A stretch of DNA of 64,000 bases from Streptomyces atroolivaceus (GTDB taxonomy: Bacteria; Actinomycetota; Actinomycetes; Streptomycetales; Streptomycetaceae), in assembly GCF_000717025.1 (NCBI RefSeq), contig NZ_JNXG01000007.1, positions 186,001-250,000 of the forward strand. Reading direction: 5' to 3'. Below, piece by piece: positions 48,909 to 58,097 of this stretch (position 1 is the stretch's first letter; each line of letters begins with the position of its first letter). Both the position numbers and the translations under genes were made by a program. The notes beneath the pieces were generated by a model. That model was given only the letters and a program-made list of their open reading frames with translations, was not told the DNA's origin and did not search any database.

Positions 48909-49628
48909 TCAGCCGATGTTCTTGAGCGCCTCGCGCACCGAGAGCGGCGAGAGGCGGTCCCGCGCGCCGCCGACGAAGTCGCGTACGGCCTCCGGGTCCG
49001 TCCTGGCGTATTCGCGCAGGCACCAGCCGATCGCCTTGCGGACGAAGAAGTCGGGGTGCTCCGCGCGGAGCAGGCAGTAGCCGAACAGCCGCTTCGTGTC
49101 GGTCCTTTCCTTGTACCGCAGTTGGTGGAGCAGCGCCGTACGGGTGACCCAGACGCTGTCGTCCTCGATCCAGCGGTCCATCGCGACACGGAGCCCCTGA
49201 TCGACCGCCACGAGAGGCCCCGCGACGTGCACGGCGAGCAGGTCGACGGTGTCCCACCAGGGCACGGTGTCGACGACATGGCGCAGGACCGGCAGGAATC
49301 CGGACGAGCAGCGGGCCACATGGCGGCGCAGGAAATCAGTCGCGAAGTACTGGTACTCGCGCTCCGGCAGAGCCCAGCACCGCAGGGCGACCGCGGTGCA
49401 GTCCGCCTCGTCCGGACGTCCGACGCCGTGGAGAACCTCTCGCGAGAGCAGTCGGCGCTGCGGGGTGGCGATACCGAGGAAGGGGGCGATGTTCTTCATG
49501 TACGCGGCTGCGCGAGCCGCCCGTTCGGGGTCGGCCGCGGCGGGGTACAGCGTGGTGAGCCGGCCCAGTACGGTGTCGGCGAGGGCACTCTCCGGCACCA
49601 CGGGGTGCGAGTGTGCCGATGGACTCAT
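48909..49628 (-). CDS. DNA alkylation repair protein (AlkD-like HEAT repeat)
   Basis: A 239-residue all-helical protein of the DNA_alkylation_rpr family (AlkC/AlkD type). YMKNIAPFLGIATPQRRLL, the paired REYQYFATDFLRRH, WWDTVDLLAVHVAGPLV and FFVRKAIGWCLREYARTDPEAV match the HEAT-like repeats; the W-D pair of WWDTVD lines the lesion-binding groove of AlkD, which removes 3-methyladenine and 7-methylguanine. ATG 49628 or GTG 49637 could be the start; neither has a strong ribosome site. It is divergent from the VTT protein 49 bp away. Confidence 0.87.
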   Translation of the reverse strand: MSPSAHSHPVVPESALADTVLGRLTTLYPAAADPERAARAAAYMKNIAPFLGIATPQRRLLSREVLHGVGRPDEADCTAVALRCWALPEREYQYFATDFLRRHVARCSSGFLPVLRHVVDTVPWWDTVDLLAVHVAGPLVAVDQGLRVAMDRWIEDDSVWVTRTALLHQLRYKERTDTKRLFGYCLLRAEHPDFFVRKAIGWCLREYARTDPEAVRDFVGGARDRLSPLSVREALKNIG

Positions 49629-49677
49629 GGCGTCCACATTACGACGATCACACAGCGGTTTCGGTTACGCTCCCCAG

Positions 49678-50424
49678 ATGTTCGACCCCGTCCCCGCAAC
49701 ACGGCCCTCCGGCGGCCTCGCAGTGCGCTGTACGAGGGCGCTGCTGTCCCCCTGGTCCCGGTTCTCCCTGCTCGTGGCGGTCCTGCTGGCCGCCGCCGTC
49801 ACCATGCTGCAGTTCGAACCACAGCGACTGCTGGCCTCCGGCTGGCCACCCCAACTGACTGGTTCCGCCGCGGCGATGCTGTTCGGCCTCGTGTACGGCG
49901 TGTGCACGGTGGCCTTCGTGCCACGCCCGCTCCTCAACCTGGCCGCCGGTGCGCTGTTCGGGGCACAGACCGGTCTCGCGGCGGCGCTGGCCGGCACCGT
50001 CCTCGGTGCCGGTGTCTCCTTCCTCCTCGGCAGGGTGCTGGGGCAGGACGCACTCCGCACGCTGTTGCGCGGCAAGTACCTCCAGGCGGCCGACGGGCTG
50101 CTGAGCCGTCACGGGTTCAGGTCCATGCTGGCGCTGCGGCTCTTCCCCGGGGTGCCGTTCGCCGCGGCCAACTACTGTGCGGCGACCTCCCGCATGGGCT
50201 ATCCGCCGTTCCTGCTCGCCACCGGGCTCGGCTCGATCCCGAACACCGCCGCGTACGTCATCGCGGGCAGCACGGCTTCCTCCCCGACGTCACCGGTGTT
50301 CCTGGCCGCGATGGGCTTCATCGTGCTGTCCGGCGCGGGTGCGGCACTGGTGGCGTGGCGCAGGCGGCATCGGCTGGGCGGGGCGGAAGGCGTCTCGTCG
50401 CCGGAGGCGGGCGGCGGGGCGTAG
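49678..50424 (+). CDS. TVP38/TMEM64 (VTT-domain) membrane protein
   Basis: A 248-residue polytopic protein of the VTT/SNARE-associated family, related to DedA. Hydrophobic helices include FSLLVAVLLAAAVTML and AAMLFGLVYGVCTVAFVPRPLLNLAAGALFGAQTG. The conserved core is AGVSFLLGRVLG, then LALRLFPGVPFAAANYCAATSRMGYPPFLLATGLGSIPNTAAYVIAGS, with the family (R)xxPxxPFxxxN pattern. A role in lipid-carrier or membrane homeostasis is inferred from the family. A second DedA relative lies at 41898-42560 and uppP follows this gene by 172 bp. Confidence 0.88.
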   Translation: MFDPVPATRPSGGLAVRCTRALLSPWSRFSLLVAVLLAAAVTMLQFEPQRLLASGWPPQLTGSAAAMLFGLVYGVCTVAFVPRPLLNLAAGALFGAQTGLAAALAGTVLGAGVSFLLGRVLGQDALRTLLRGKYLQAADGLLSRHGFRSMLALRLFPGVPFAAANYCAATSRMGYPPFLLATGLGSIPNTAAYVIAGSTASSPTSPVFLAAMGFIVLSGAGAALVAWRRRHRLGGAEGVSSPEAGGGA

Positions 50425-50536
50425 CAAGGGGCAGGCGGAAGTCTGTTCACCTGCAGGCGATACGCTGCGCGCAACCGACAGAGGATGTCCGGGGCCGTGG
50501 CGTCCCGTCCCCCCTTTCTGACCGCATCCGCACGCC

Positions 50537-50561
50537 GCCGACGGCCCTCGCGTCCGTCGGC
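50537..50561 (+). promoter_or_regulatory. Hairpin in the gap before uppP
   Basis: GCCGACGG-N9-CCGTCGGC, 8 bp perfect, 35 bp before the uppP ATG. It could terminate the VTT transcript or fold in the uppP leader. Confidence 0.45.
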
Positions 50562-50596
50562 CGTTGCATGAGTACCTCCGGGATGGCCAAAGCCCC

Positions 50597-51469
50597 ATGA
50601 GCTGGTTCGAATCATTCGTCCTGGGCATCGTGCAGGGACTGACCGAGTTCCTGCCGATCTCCTCCAGCGCGCACCTGCGGCTGACCGCGGCGTTCGCGGG
50701 CTGGCAGGACCCCGGTGCGGCGTTCACCGCCATCACGCAGATCGGCACGGAGGCCGCGGTCCTCATCTACTTCCGCAAGGACATCGGCAGGATCCTCTCC
50801 GCGTGGTTCAGGTCGCTGACCGACGCCTCGATGCGCAGCGACCACGACGCCAAGATGGGCTGGCTGGTCATCATCGGCTCGCTCCCCATCGGTGTGCTCG
50901 GCGTCGCGTTCAAGGACCAGATCGAAGGTCCGTTCCGCGACCTGCGCCTGATCGCGACCACTCTGATCGGCATGGGTATCGTCCTGGGGATCGCCGACCG
51001 CCTCGCGGCCCGTGACGAGGCGGGCGGCAAGCACCGCGCCGTCAAGGAGCGCAAGTCGCTCAAGGAGCTGGGCGTCAAGGACGGTCTGATCTTCGGCTTC
51101 TGCCAGGCCATGGCGCTGGTTCCGGGCGTCTCCCGCTCGGGCGCCACCATCAGCGGCGGTCTGCTCATGGGGTACACCCGCGAGGCCGCGGCCCGTTACT
51201 CCTTCCTGCTGGCGGTGCCCGCCGTCCTGGCCTCCGGCCTGTTCACGCTCAAGGACGCCGGGGAAGGCCCCGTCTCCTGGGGGCCCACCGTCTTCGCCAC
51301 GATCGTCGCGTTCGTGATCGGGTACGCGGTCATCGCGTGGTTCATGAAGTTCATCACCACCAAGAGCTTCATGCCGTTCGTCATCTACCGGGTGATCCTC
51401 GGCATCGTCATCTTCGTCCTGGTCGGTGCGGGCGTACTGAGCCCGGACGCGGGCGAGTCCGCCGGCTGA
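50597..51469 (+). CDS. uppP: Undecaprenyl-diphosphatase UppP/BacA
   Basis: A 290-residue membrane enzyme that recycles the cell-wall carrier lipid by removing a phosphate from undecaprenyl diphosphate, and gives bacitracin tolerance. The signature (E/Q)-rich motif GIVQGLTEFLPISSSAHLRL is at about 10-29 and the PGxSRSGxT motif, VPGVSRSGATISGGLLMGYTREAAARYSFLLAVPAVLASG, at about 175-215. About seven to eight hydrophobic helices follow the known topology. ATG 50597 (MSWFESFVLG) is the family start. Confidence 0.95.
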   Translation: MSWFESFVLGIVQGLTEFLPISSSAHLRLTAAFAGWQDPGAAFTAITQIGTEAAVLIYFRKDIGRILSAWFRSLTDASMRSDHDAKMGWLVIIGSLPIGVLGVAFKDQIEGPFRDLRLIATTLIGMGIVLGIADRLAARDEAGGKHRAVKERKSLKELGVKDGLIFGFCQAMALVPGVSRSGATISGGLLMGYTREAAARYSFLLAVPAVLASGLFTLKDAGEGPVSWGPTVFATIVAFVIGYAVIAWFMKFITTKSFMPFVIYRVILGIVIFVLVGAGVLSPDAGESAG

Positions 51470-51488
51470 GAGACGGCTGCTCCGCCCT

Positions 51489-51517
51489 GACTCCCGGACC
51501 GGGCCGGTCCGGGAGTC
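51489..51517 (+). terminator. uppP terminator
   Basis: A perfect 12-bp stem, GACTCCCGGACC with GGTCCGGGAGTC, and a GGGCC loop, about 20 bp after the uppP stop. No T-run follows, as usual in streptomycetes. Confidence 0.85.
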
Positions 51518-51629
51518 GGTCATTTCACCGATGACGCGCGGGCACGGGAGCGGGAAGTTGGGCGTGGTCACGGCCGTCACGCGGCAGCCGTGCACCGGCC
51601 GTCCTCGCTCCCACACCACGGAGATCCCC

Positions 51630-52418
51630 ATGCCCCTGCCCCGTACAGCCGGCTCCGCTCTGCTGGCCCTCGCGCTCGCCTCCGTCGCCGTCCCGGCATC
51701 CGCCTCGTCGACCGCGGCCGCCGCGGCCGACGTGCGCTACGTGGCCCTCGGTGACTCGTACGCCTCCGGTACCGGCGCCGGCAGCTACTCCGACATCGCG
51801 TGCACCCGCAGCCGCAACGCCTATCCGGCTCTCTGGGCCGACGCCAACGACCCGGCCGCGTTCTCCTTCGCCGCCTGCGGCGGTGCGAAGATCCCTGACG
51901 TGCTCGCTGACCAGGTGGACGAGCTGGACGAGGACACCACCCTGGTCAGCCTGAGCATCGGGGGCAACGACTCCGGTTTCGCCTCGACCATGCTCAGCTG
52001 TCAGTACTCCACCCAGTCGGCCTGCGAGCGGGCCCTGAGAACGGCCGGGGAGTACGTGGTGAACGAGCTGCCGGGCGAGCTGGACAGCCTCTACGCGACC
52101 GTCCGCGCCCGGGCGCCCCACGCCGAGGTCGTCATCGTCGGGTACCCGCACCTCTACAAGGAGGGCGGCCTCTGCCTCGGCGGGCTCAGCTCCGCCAAGC
52201 GCACGGCCGTCAACCAGGGTTCGGATCTTCTCAACGAGACGATCGCGGGCCGTGCGGCGGCGGCCGGATTCGCCTTCGCGGACGGCCGGCCCGCTTTCGC
52301 GGGACACGAGATCTGTACGAGCGACGCGTGGATCAGCGGCTCGAACGTCCACCCGACGGCCGAGGGCCACGAGTCCGCGTATCTCCCGGCCTTCAGCGCC
52401 GCCGTGTCCGGGAACTGA
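51630..52418 (+). CDS. Secreted SGNH/GDSL esterase
   Basis: A 262-residue secreted lipase/esterase of the Streptomyces SGNH type. The Sec signal (RTAGSALLALALASVAVPASASS) is cleaved near residue 26-34. The nucleophile block is VALGDSYASGTGAG, with the serine at about 43. SIGGNDSGF supplies the Asn, and NVHPTAEGHESAYLP near the C-terminus supplies the Asp/His region. Six cysteines (IACTR, FAACGG, LSCQY, SACER, GLCLGG, EICTS) fit the three disulfides known from the S. scabies esterase family. GGAGATCCCC precedes ATG 51630. It ends 3 bp from the convergent nitrate reductase gene. Confidence 0.92.
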   Translation: MPLPRTAGSALLALALASVAVPASASSTAAAAADVRYVALGDSYASGTGAGSYSDIACTRSRNAYPALWADANDPAAFSFAACGGAKIPDVLADQVDELDEDTTLVSLSIGGNDSGFASTMLSCQYSTQSACERALRTAGEYVVNELPGELDSLYATVRARAPHAEVVIVGYPHLYKEGGLCLGGLSSAKRTAVNQGSDLLNETIAGRAAAAGFAFADGRPAFAGHEICTSDAWISGSNVHPTAEGHESAYLPAFSAAVSGN

Positions 52419-52420
52419 GC

Positions 52421-55400
52421 TCAGTACACGTCGCGCACGTACCGCTTGTCGGCGGCGAGCTGCTTGACGTACGCGGCTGCGGCGCCCTCCTGGAGTCCTC
52501 CGTGGGCCACGGCGATGTCCCGCAGCGCCCGGTCCACGTCCTTCGCCATCCGGGAGGCGTCGCCGCAGACGTAGAAGTGGGCCCCCTCCTGGAGCCACGA
52601 CCACAGCTGGGCGCCGTGCTCGCGCATCCGGTCCTGGACGTAGATCTTGGCCCGCTGGTCGCGCGAGAAGGCGGTGTCCAGCCGGGTGAGGGTGCCGTCC
52701 CGGTGCAGGGAGTCGAGCTCTTCCCGGTAGTAGAAGTCGGTGGCCCTGCGCTGCTCGCCGAAGAACAGCCAGTTGGCGGCCCGGTGTCCGAGAGCGCGCC
52801 GTTCGTCGAGGAAGCCGACGAACGGGGCGACTCCGGTGCCGGGGCCGACCATCACCATGGGGGTGGCCGGATCCGCCGGCGGGCGGAAGTGCGGGGCGCG
52901 CTGGACGACGACGGGGACGGGGCTGCCCGCCTCCGCGTCGGCGAGGAAGGTGGAGGCCACGCCCTTGCGGACGGCGCCGTGCCGGTTCTCGTAGCGGACG
53001 ACGGAGACGGTGAGCCGCACGAGGGCGGGGTCGGTGAGCGGGCTGGACGATATGGAGTACAGCCTCGGCCGGAGGCGTGCCAGGGCGCCGGTCCACTCGG
53101 CCGCGGTGGCGCGGGCGGAGTGTCCGGCGATGACGTCGACGGCCTGGCGGCCCCACGTCCACTGCGCGAGTTCGCCCTTGTTGTCCGGCCGCAGCAACTT
53201 CTTGAGGGTGCGGTCGTGGGTGCGGCCGGCGACCAGGCGCAGTAGTCCGGGAGTGATCCGGGCGATGTCCAGGTGCCGGTGGAGCGCCTCCCCCAGTGGC
53301 ACGGGCCCGACGCCTGACACGTCGACCGGCTCCGCCGCGTCCAGTCCGGTGACGGCCAGCCACTCCGCCACCAGATCCGGGCAGTTGCGTGCTTCCACCC
53401 CCAACGCGTCACCCGCCTCGTAGGTGAGCGGTACCGGGCTGTCCCGCGTGTCGAAGGTGAACTGACGCACTTCCTTGGTGGCACCGGGAAGGCTCAGCAG
53501 CCTGTTGCCGACCAGGCGCCCGGTCGCCGTCCTGGTGGAGCGGGTCGTGATCGGAGGTGCGGCGAGGGCGGACGGGGCGACGGGGGTGGCGGGGCCGGAC
53601 GGGGCGCCCAGTGCGGCGAACACCTCCTCCAGCCACCGCCCGGCCGGCTCCTCGTAGTCCGGTTCGCAGTCCGTACGGGGGACGAGCCGCACGGCGCCCA
53701 GCTCACCGAAGCGTTCGTCGAGGCGTCTGCCGTGCCCGCAGAAGTCGTCGTACGAGGAGTCCCCGAGGGCGAGCACGGCATAGCGCACACCGTCCAGCCG
53801 GGGCGTGTCGGGTGCGTTGAGCGACTCCCAGAACCCGGAGCCGTTGTCCGGCGCGTCGCCGTCACCGAACGTGCTGGTGACGACCAGCAGATCGGCGGTG
53901 CGCGGGAGGCTCGTCAGAGGGCTGTCATCCATCCCGAGGAGGGTCGCCGTCCGCCCTTCGGCGGTCAGCCGCTGGGCCGCGGCCGCGGCGACCTCCTCGG
54001 CGTTGCCGGTCTGCGACGCCCACAGGACCACGACCTGCCGGCCGGATTCGGTGTCCGGTGCCCGTCCCGTCGCCGCGGGCTCCGGGCCGCGGGACGCATC
54101 GGCGGGCGAGCGGGAGAACATGCCGGCCAGTACCCCGTTGACCCACAGGGCGTGGCCGGGTTCGAACGGCGCGTGCACCGGCAGTACCGGGGTGCCCGCG
54201 GGCCGCGTACCGAGTCCCGCGAGGAATCCGGACAGGTAACGCCGCTCGTGTTCGGCCAGCACGGGCGGGGCTGTGGGCGTGATCCCGAACATCCCGGCGA
54301 GTGCGGCGGCCGGGGCGTCCAGGAGGGCCGGGGCGATGACGTCGGCAGGCTCCGGCGAGGCCGGGACGACGGCGGCGACCTTCGCCAGGGTCACGGCGCA
54401 GACCTTGAACTCGGGCTGGAGGGACACCGGGTCGACGGCGTCGTTGGTGACCGCGTTGACGCTGAGGTACTCGCCGAAGAGATCGTTCCAGTGGAACGGC
54501 GCGAAGCAGTCCCCGGGCCGCACCCGGTCGGTCACGACGGCCGGCAGCACGGCCCGGCCGCGCCGGGAGGCGACCTCCACCGGATCGCCCTCGCCGATGG
54601 CGAGGGCCGCCGCGTCCCGCGGGTTGATCTCGACGAAGGGCCCGGGGTTCAGCCTGTTGAGCTTGGCGATCTTCCCGGTCTTCGTCAGGGTGTGCCACTG
54701 GTGCTGCAGGCGGCCCGTGTTGAGCACGAAGGGGAAGTCGTCGTCGGGCATCTCGGCCGCGGGCATGTGCGGGCGGGCGTGGAAGACCGCCCGGCCGCTC
54801 ACCGTGGGGAAGGCAAGCCGGGGCACGCTCCCGTCGGGACGTACGGCCAGGGTCTGGCTGACGCCGTCGTTCAGGTAGCGGACGGGGTTGCGGGCGGGGC
54901 CGTCCGGAGCGGCGCTGGGCCACTGGACGGGGGTCCGGCGCAGTCGCTCGTAGGTGACTCCCCGCAGGTCGTATCCGGTCCTCGGGTTGTGGGCCCGCTT
55001 GATCTCCTCGAAGATCTCCTCCGCGCTGCTGTAGCCGAAGGCCTCTTCGTACCCCATCTCGCAGGCGATCCGCGCGATGATCCGCCAGTCCGGCCAGGCC
55101 TCCCCCGGCGGATCGGCGGCGTGTGCGGCGAGCGTGAGGTTCCGCTCCGAGTTGATCATGACGCCCTCGGCCTCGCCCCACAGTGCTGCGGGCAGGGCGA
55201 CGTCGGCGTAGGCGTTGGTCTCGGTGTCCGCGAAGACGTCCTGGGTGACGACGAACTCCGCGGCTTCGAGCCCCTCGATGACGGTGCGGCGGTTGGCCAC
55301 GGATGCCACCGGGTTGGTGCAGATGATCCAGCAGGCCTTGATGTCGCCCTCCGACATGCGCCGGAACATGTCGACGGTCCCGATGCCCGCCGCGTCCGTG

Positions 55401-56566
55401 CGCAGGGTCCCGGCTGCGAGGCCCCACAGCTCCTCGGCGTCGGCGCGGTCGTCGTCGGACTGCAGGACGCGCTGGCCGGGCAGGCCCGGGCCCATGTAGC
55501 CCATCTCCCGGCCGCCCATGGCGTTCGGCTGGCCGGTGAGTGAGAAGGGGCCGCTGCCGGGGCGGCAGATGGCTCCGGTGGCCAGATGGAGATTGATCAG
55601 CGCGTTGGTGTTCCACGTGCCGTGGGTGCTCTGGTTGAGGCCCATGGTCCAGCAGCTCATCCACTCGCCCGCCTCGCCGATCCAGCGGGCGGCCAGACGG
55701 ATGTCCGCCTCCGGGATGCCGGTGATCTCCGCGACCGCGGCGGGCGGGTAGTCCCGCAGGAAGCCGGGCATCGCCTCCCATCCCTCGGTGTGCTCGGCGA
55801 TGAACTCCGGGTCGGTGTGGCCGTTCTCGACGAGGAGGTGCATCAGGCCGTTGAGCAGCGCCAGGTCGGTGCCCGGGCGTATCCGCAGGAACAGATCGGC
55901 CTTGTCGGCGGTGGCGTTGCGCCGGGGATCGACGACGATCAGCTTCGCGCCGGCCTTCACCCGCTCCATGAGGCGGAGGAAGAGAACGGGGTGGCAGTCC
56001 GCCATGTTCGAACCGATGACGAAGAACGTGTCGGCGTGCTCGAAGTCCTCGTACGAGCCGGGTGGGCCGTCGGCGCCGAGCGAGAGCTTGTAGCCACTGC
56101 CCGCGCTGGCCATGCACAGACGGGAGTTGGACTCGATCCAGCTCGTGCGGACGAAGCCCTTGGCCAGCTTGTTGGCGAGGTACTGCGCCTCCAGCGTCAT
56201 CTGCCCGGAGACGTAGAGGGCGAGCGCGTCGGGCCCGTGCTCGTCGACGATCGCGCGCAGCCGGCGCGCCGTCTCCCTGACCGCGGCGTCCATGGGCGAC
56301 GGCGACGGCTCCTCGCTGCGGTCGGCCCGCACCAGGGCCGTCGTCAGCCGGCCGGGCGCGGCCAGCATCTCGGCGCTCGTCGCCCCCTTGGTGCAGAGCC
56401 GCCCGCCGTTCGTGGGGTGCGCCTTGTCGCCCGTGGCCTTCAGGACGGTACGCCGCCCGTCGGGGCCCCTGCCGATGTCGAGGACCATCCCGCAGCCGAC
56501 ACCGCAGTACGAGCAGACCGTCCGCACCTGGGCGGGGGTGTCCGGCTGCGGATTCGGCACGGTCAT
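52421..56566 (-). CDS. NADPH-type nitrate reductase fusion: molybdopterin oxidoreductase plus flavodoxin plus CysJ-like reductase
   Basis: A 1381-residue single-chain enzyme. The N-terminal half is an assimilatory nitrate reductase: the [4Fe-4S] cysteines are C18, C21, C25 and C58, and the bis-MGD region includes [45 protein letters not shown] and [16 protein letters not shown]. The C-terminal half copies sulfite reductase flavoprotein: flavodoxin domain (about 845-980, [19 protein letters not shown]), FAD domain (about 1020-1220, LYSISSSPL) and NADP-binding domain ([22 protein letters not shown], ending RYVRDVY). It should take electrons from NADPH to nitrate without partner proteins. A GlnR box lies 50 bp upstream. 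ATG 56566 is preferred. Confidence 0.92.
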   Translation of the reverse strand: MTVPNPQPDTPAQVRTVCSYCGVGCGMVLDIGRGPDGRRTVLKATGDKAHPTNGGRLCTKGATSAEMLAAPGRLTTALVRADRSEEPSPSPMDAAVRETARRLRAIVDEHGPDALALYVSGQMTLEAQYLANKLAKGFVRTSWIESNSRLCMASAGSGYKLSLGADGPPGSYEDFEHADTFFVIGSNMADCHPVLFLRLMERVKAGAKLIVVDPRRNATADKADLFLRIRPGTDLALLNGLMHLLVENGHTDPEFIAEHTEGWEAMPGFLRDYPPAAVAEITGIPEADIRLAARWIGEAGEWMSCWTMGLNQSTHGTWNTNALINLHLATGAICRPGSGPFSLTGQPNAMGGREMGYMGPGLPGQRVLQSDDDRADAEELWGLAAGTLRTDAAGIGTVDMFRRMSEGDIKACWIICTNPVASVANRRTVIEGLEAAEFVVTQDVFADTETNAYADVALPAALWGEAEGVMINSERNLTLAAHAADPPGEAWPDWRIIARIACEMGYEEAFGYSSAEEIFEEIKRAHNPRTGYDLRGVTYERLRRTPVQWPSAAPDGPARNPVRYLNDGVSQTLAVRPDGSVPRLAFPTVSGRAVFHARPHMPAAEMPDDDFPFVLNTGRLQHQWHTLTKTGKIAKLNRLNPGPFVEINPRDAAALAIGEGDPVEVASRRGRAVLPAVVTDRVRPGDCFAPFHWNDLFGEYLSVNAVTNDAVDPVSLQPEFKVCAVTLAKVAAVVPASPEPADVIAPALLDAPAAALAGMFGITPTAPPVLAEHERRYLSGFLAGLGTRPAGTPVLPVHAPFEPGHALWVNGVLAGMFSRSPADASRGPEPAATGRAPDTESGRQVVVLWASQTGNAEEVAAAAAQRLTAEGRTATLLGMDDSPLTSLPRTADLLVVTSTFGDGDAPDNGSGFWESLNAPDTPRLDGVRYAVLALGDSSYDDFCGHGRRLDERFGELGAVRLVPRTDCEPDYEEPAGRWLEEVFAALGAPSGPATPVAPSALAAPPITTRSTRTATGRLVGNRLLSLPGATKEVRQFTFDTRDSPVPLTYEAGDALGVEARNCPDLVAEWLAVTGLDAAEPVDVSGVGPVPLGEALHRHLDIARITPGLLRLVAGRTHDRTLKKLLRPDNKGELAQWTWGRQAVDVIAGHSARATAAEWTGALARLRPRLYSISSSPLTDPALVRLTVSVVRYENRHGAVRKGVASTFLADAEAGSPVPVVVQRAPHFRPPADPATPMVMVGPGTGVAPFVGFLDERRALGHRAANWLFFGEQRRATDFYYREELDSLHRDGTLTRLDTAFSRDQRAKIYVQDRMREHGAQLWSWLQEGAHFYVCGDASRMAKDVDRALRDIAVAHGGLQEGAAAAYVKQLAADKRYVRDVY

Positions 56567-56615
56567 GGACGGCCTCTCATGGGGAACGCTGACATCACCA
56601 CCGTATGGAACGCCC

Positions 56616-56631
56616 GTTTCCCGGGTGTCAC
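56616..56631 (-). promoter_or_regulatory. GlnR box upstream of the nitrate reductase gene
   Basis: On the minus strand, GTGAC-ACCCGG-GAAAC matches the actinobacterial GlnR half-box consensus GTnAC-n6-GAAAC exactly. A second, weak site beginning GTAAC lies at 56650-56654, with a poor second half. GlnR activates nitrogen genes such as glnA, amtB and nas under nitrogen limitation. Confidence 0.75.
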
Positions 56632-56784
56632 GCAGGACGATCAAGCGTGGTTACGTCCGCTGCACAGTCGGCCGAGTACGCCGGTGAGGCCTGCCGGGGC
56701 CTCCGCTGCGCCCTCGGGACATAATCACGACCCAGGGCCGTTACGCCCCGGCCCGGGAGCTGTCCCACCCCCTTGGAGGCCCGC

Positions 56785-57648
56785 ATGACCGCCGACGACC
56801 TTCCCGTGATCGCCGCTGTGGACGGTTCCGCCCACAGCTGGGAGGCGCTCGACTGGGCCGCCGACGAAGCGGTGCGCAGCCGTCTCCCGCTGCTGATCGT
56901 CCACGTCCGTCCCCTCACCCGGCGTACGGAGGAGGAGAAAGGGCGGGTGGAGGCCGAGGAGCTGCTTGCCCAAGCCGTGCTGCGGACGTCGGGAACCGCC
57001 CCCGGGCTGCCGACCTCGACGCTGGCCCCGCTGGACTTCCCTTCGGCGGCGCTGACCTCGCTCAGCCGTGACGCCTCGATGGTGGTCGTCGGGTCCCGTG
57101 GTCTCGGCGGGTTCCGCTCGCTGATGATCGGATCCAACAGCCTGGCCACCGCCTCGATGGCCCGGTGCCCGGTCGTGGTCGTGCACACCGGCCGGACGGA
57201 CGAGAGCGAGGCCGAGCCGACGGATGCCTTCCCGGACGTCGTCGCGGGGGTCGCCGCCGACGAGAGCAGCGGTGCGGTCCTCGACTTCGCCTTCGAAGCC
57301 GCCGTCTCCAGGCCTGGCGCACGGCTGCGGCTCGTGCACGGGTGGACGATGTTCTCATCGATGCTCTCCGGCGGCCCCGTCTTCGACAGCGCGGCGGCGG
57401 CTGCCGCCGCGGACCGTTCCCTCGCCGAACTCACCGCGGGCCGACGCGAGAAGTACCCGCAGGTGGACGTCGTGCGCGAACCGGTCCGGGGCTCGGCGTC
57501 GCGCACTCTGGTCACGGCATCGGCCACGGCCGCGCTGACCGTCGTCGGGCGGCGCAAGGGCGGCGAGTCCCTCGGGCTCGGCCTCTCCCCCGTGGCGCAG
57601 ACGACGGTGACGCACGCTCTCGGTCCGGTGGCCGTCATCCCCAGTTGA
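56785..57648 (+). CDS. Universal stress protein, two UspA domains
   Basis: A 287-residue tandem Usp. Domain 1 (about 5-140) opens PVIAAVDGSAHSWEALDWAADEA and ends with the ATP-binding VVVGSRGLGGFRSLMIGSNSLATA. Domain 2 (about 150-285) opens VVAGVAADESSGAVLDFAFEAA and ends VVGRRKGGESLGLGLSPVAQTTVTH, where the glycine loop is less canonical. The TTGGAGGCCCGC before ATG 56785 is a strong ribosome site. Divergent from the nitrate reductase gene with 218 bp between. A strong terminator follows. Confidence 0.92.
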   Translation: MTADDLPVIAAVDGSAHSWEALDWAADEAVRSRLPLLIVHVRPLTRRTEEEKGRVEAEELLAQAVLRTSGTAPGLPTSTLAPLDFPSAALTSLSRDASMVVVGSRGLGGFRSLMIGSNSLATASMARCPVVVVHTGRTDESEAEPTDAFPDVVAGVAADESSGAVLDFAFEAAVSRPGARLRLVHGWTMFSSMLSGGPVFDSAAAAAAADRSLAELTAGRREKYPQVDVVREPVRGSASRTLVTASATAALTVVGRRKGGESLGLGLSPVAQTTVTHALGPVAVIPS

Positions 57649-57661
57649 CACCGGCCCCCTC

Positions 57662-57699
57662 CGCCACGCCAGGGGCCGTGCGCGGCCCCTGGCGTGGCG
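57662..57699 (+). terminator. Terminator after the two-domain usp gene
   Basis: A perfect 17-bp stem (57662-57678 with 57683-57699) and a TGCG tetraloop, 13 bp after the stop codon. The strongest hairpin in the window. Confidence 0.9.
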
Positions 57700-57723
57700 A
57701 TCCCGCTGACCGATGCCGGGGCG

Positions 57724-57986
57724 ATGACACAGCGCGTCGCTCTCGCGACGGTGACGGACCGGCTCCCCGCCGATGCGCTGATCACCGACTACGCCGTTGC
57801 GTCGGGCGACGGCGCCCGGGACGACCACGTCGCCCTGTTCACGACGGACGGGCGCGCCGGCCACCACGGCGCGGGCGGTCCGGAGGGGCGTACGTCTTCG
57901 AGCTGCGGCGTCCGGACCCGGGCCGGCGTATCCGGAGCGTCACGGCTCACCGGGAACGGCGGTGCTCGCCCCGTGCCGCCGGCTGA
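57724..57986 (+). pseudogene. Second frameshifted small gene
   Basis: From ATG 57724 one frame reads MTQRVALATVTDRLPADALI and TDYAVASGDGARDDHVALFT, and then loses sense near 57875. A shifted frame resumes GGAYVFELRRPDPGRRIRSV TAH to a stop at 57984-57986. Both parts have normal third-position G/C; joining them requires one base gain or loss at about 57875-57885. The whole would be about 85 residues. Product not recognised. The rest of the gap to 58097 is empty. Confidence 0.45.
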
Positions 57987-58097
57987 TCCGCGCCCGGTGG
58001 AGGCGCGTGCCCCCGGTGGCGGCGGCACGTCCTCTGTGCGCTGCTGATCTTCTGCACCACACTGGGATCAGGAGCAGGACCGGCGAGAGGGAGATGC

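Noticed and set aside
53732..55543. 603-codon open frame antisense to the nitrate reductase fusion
   Set aside because: Shadow of a clearly conserved gene; no domain is recognisable in the antisense product.
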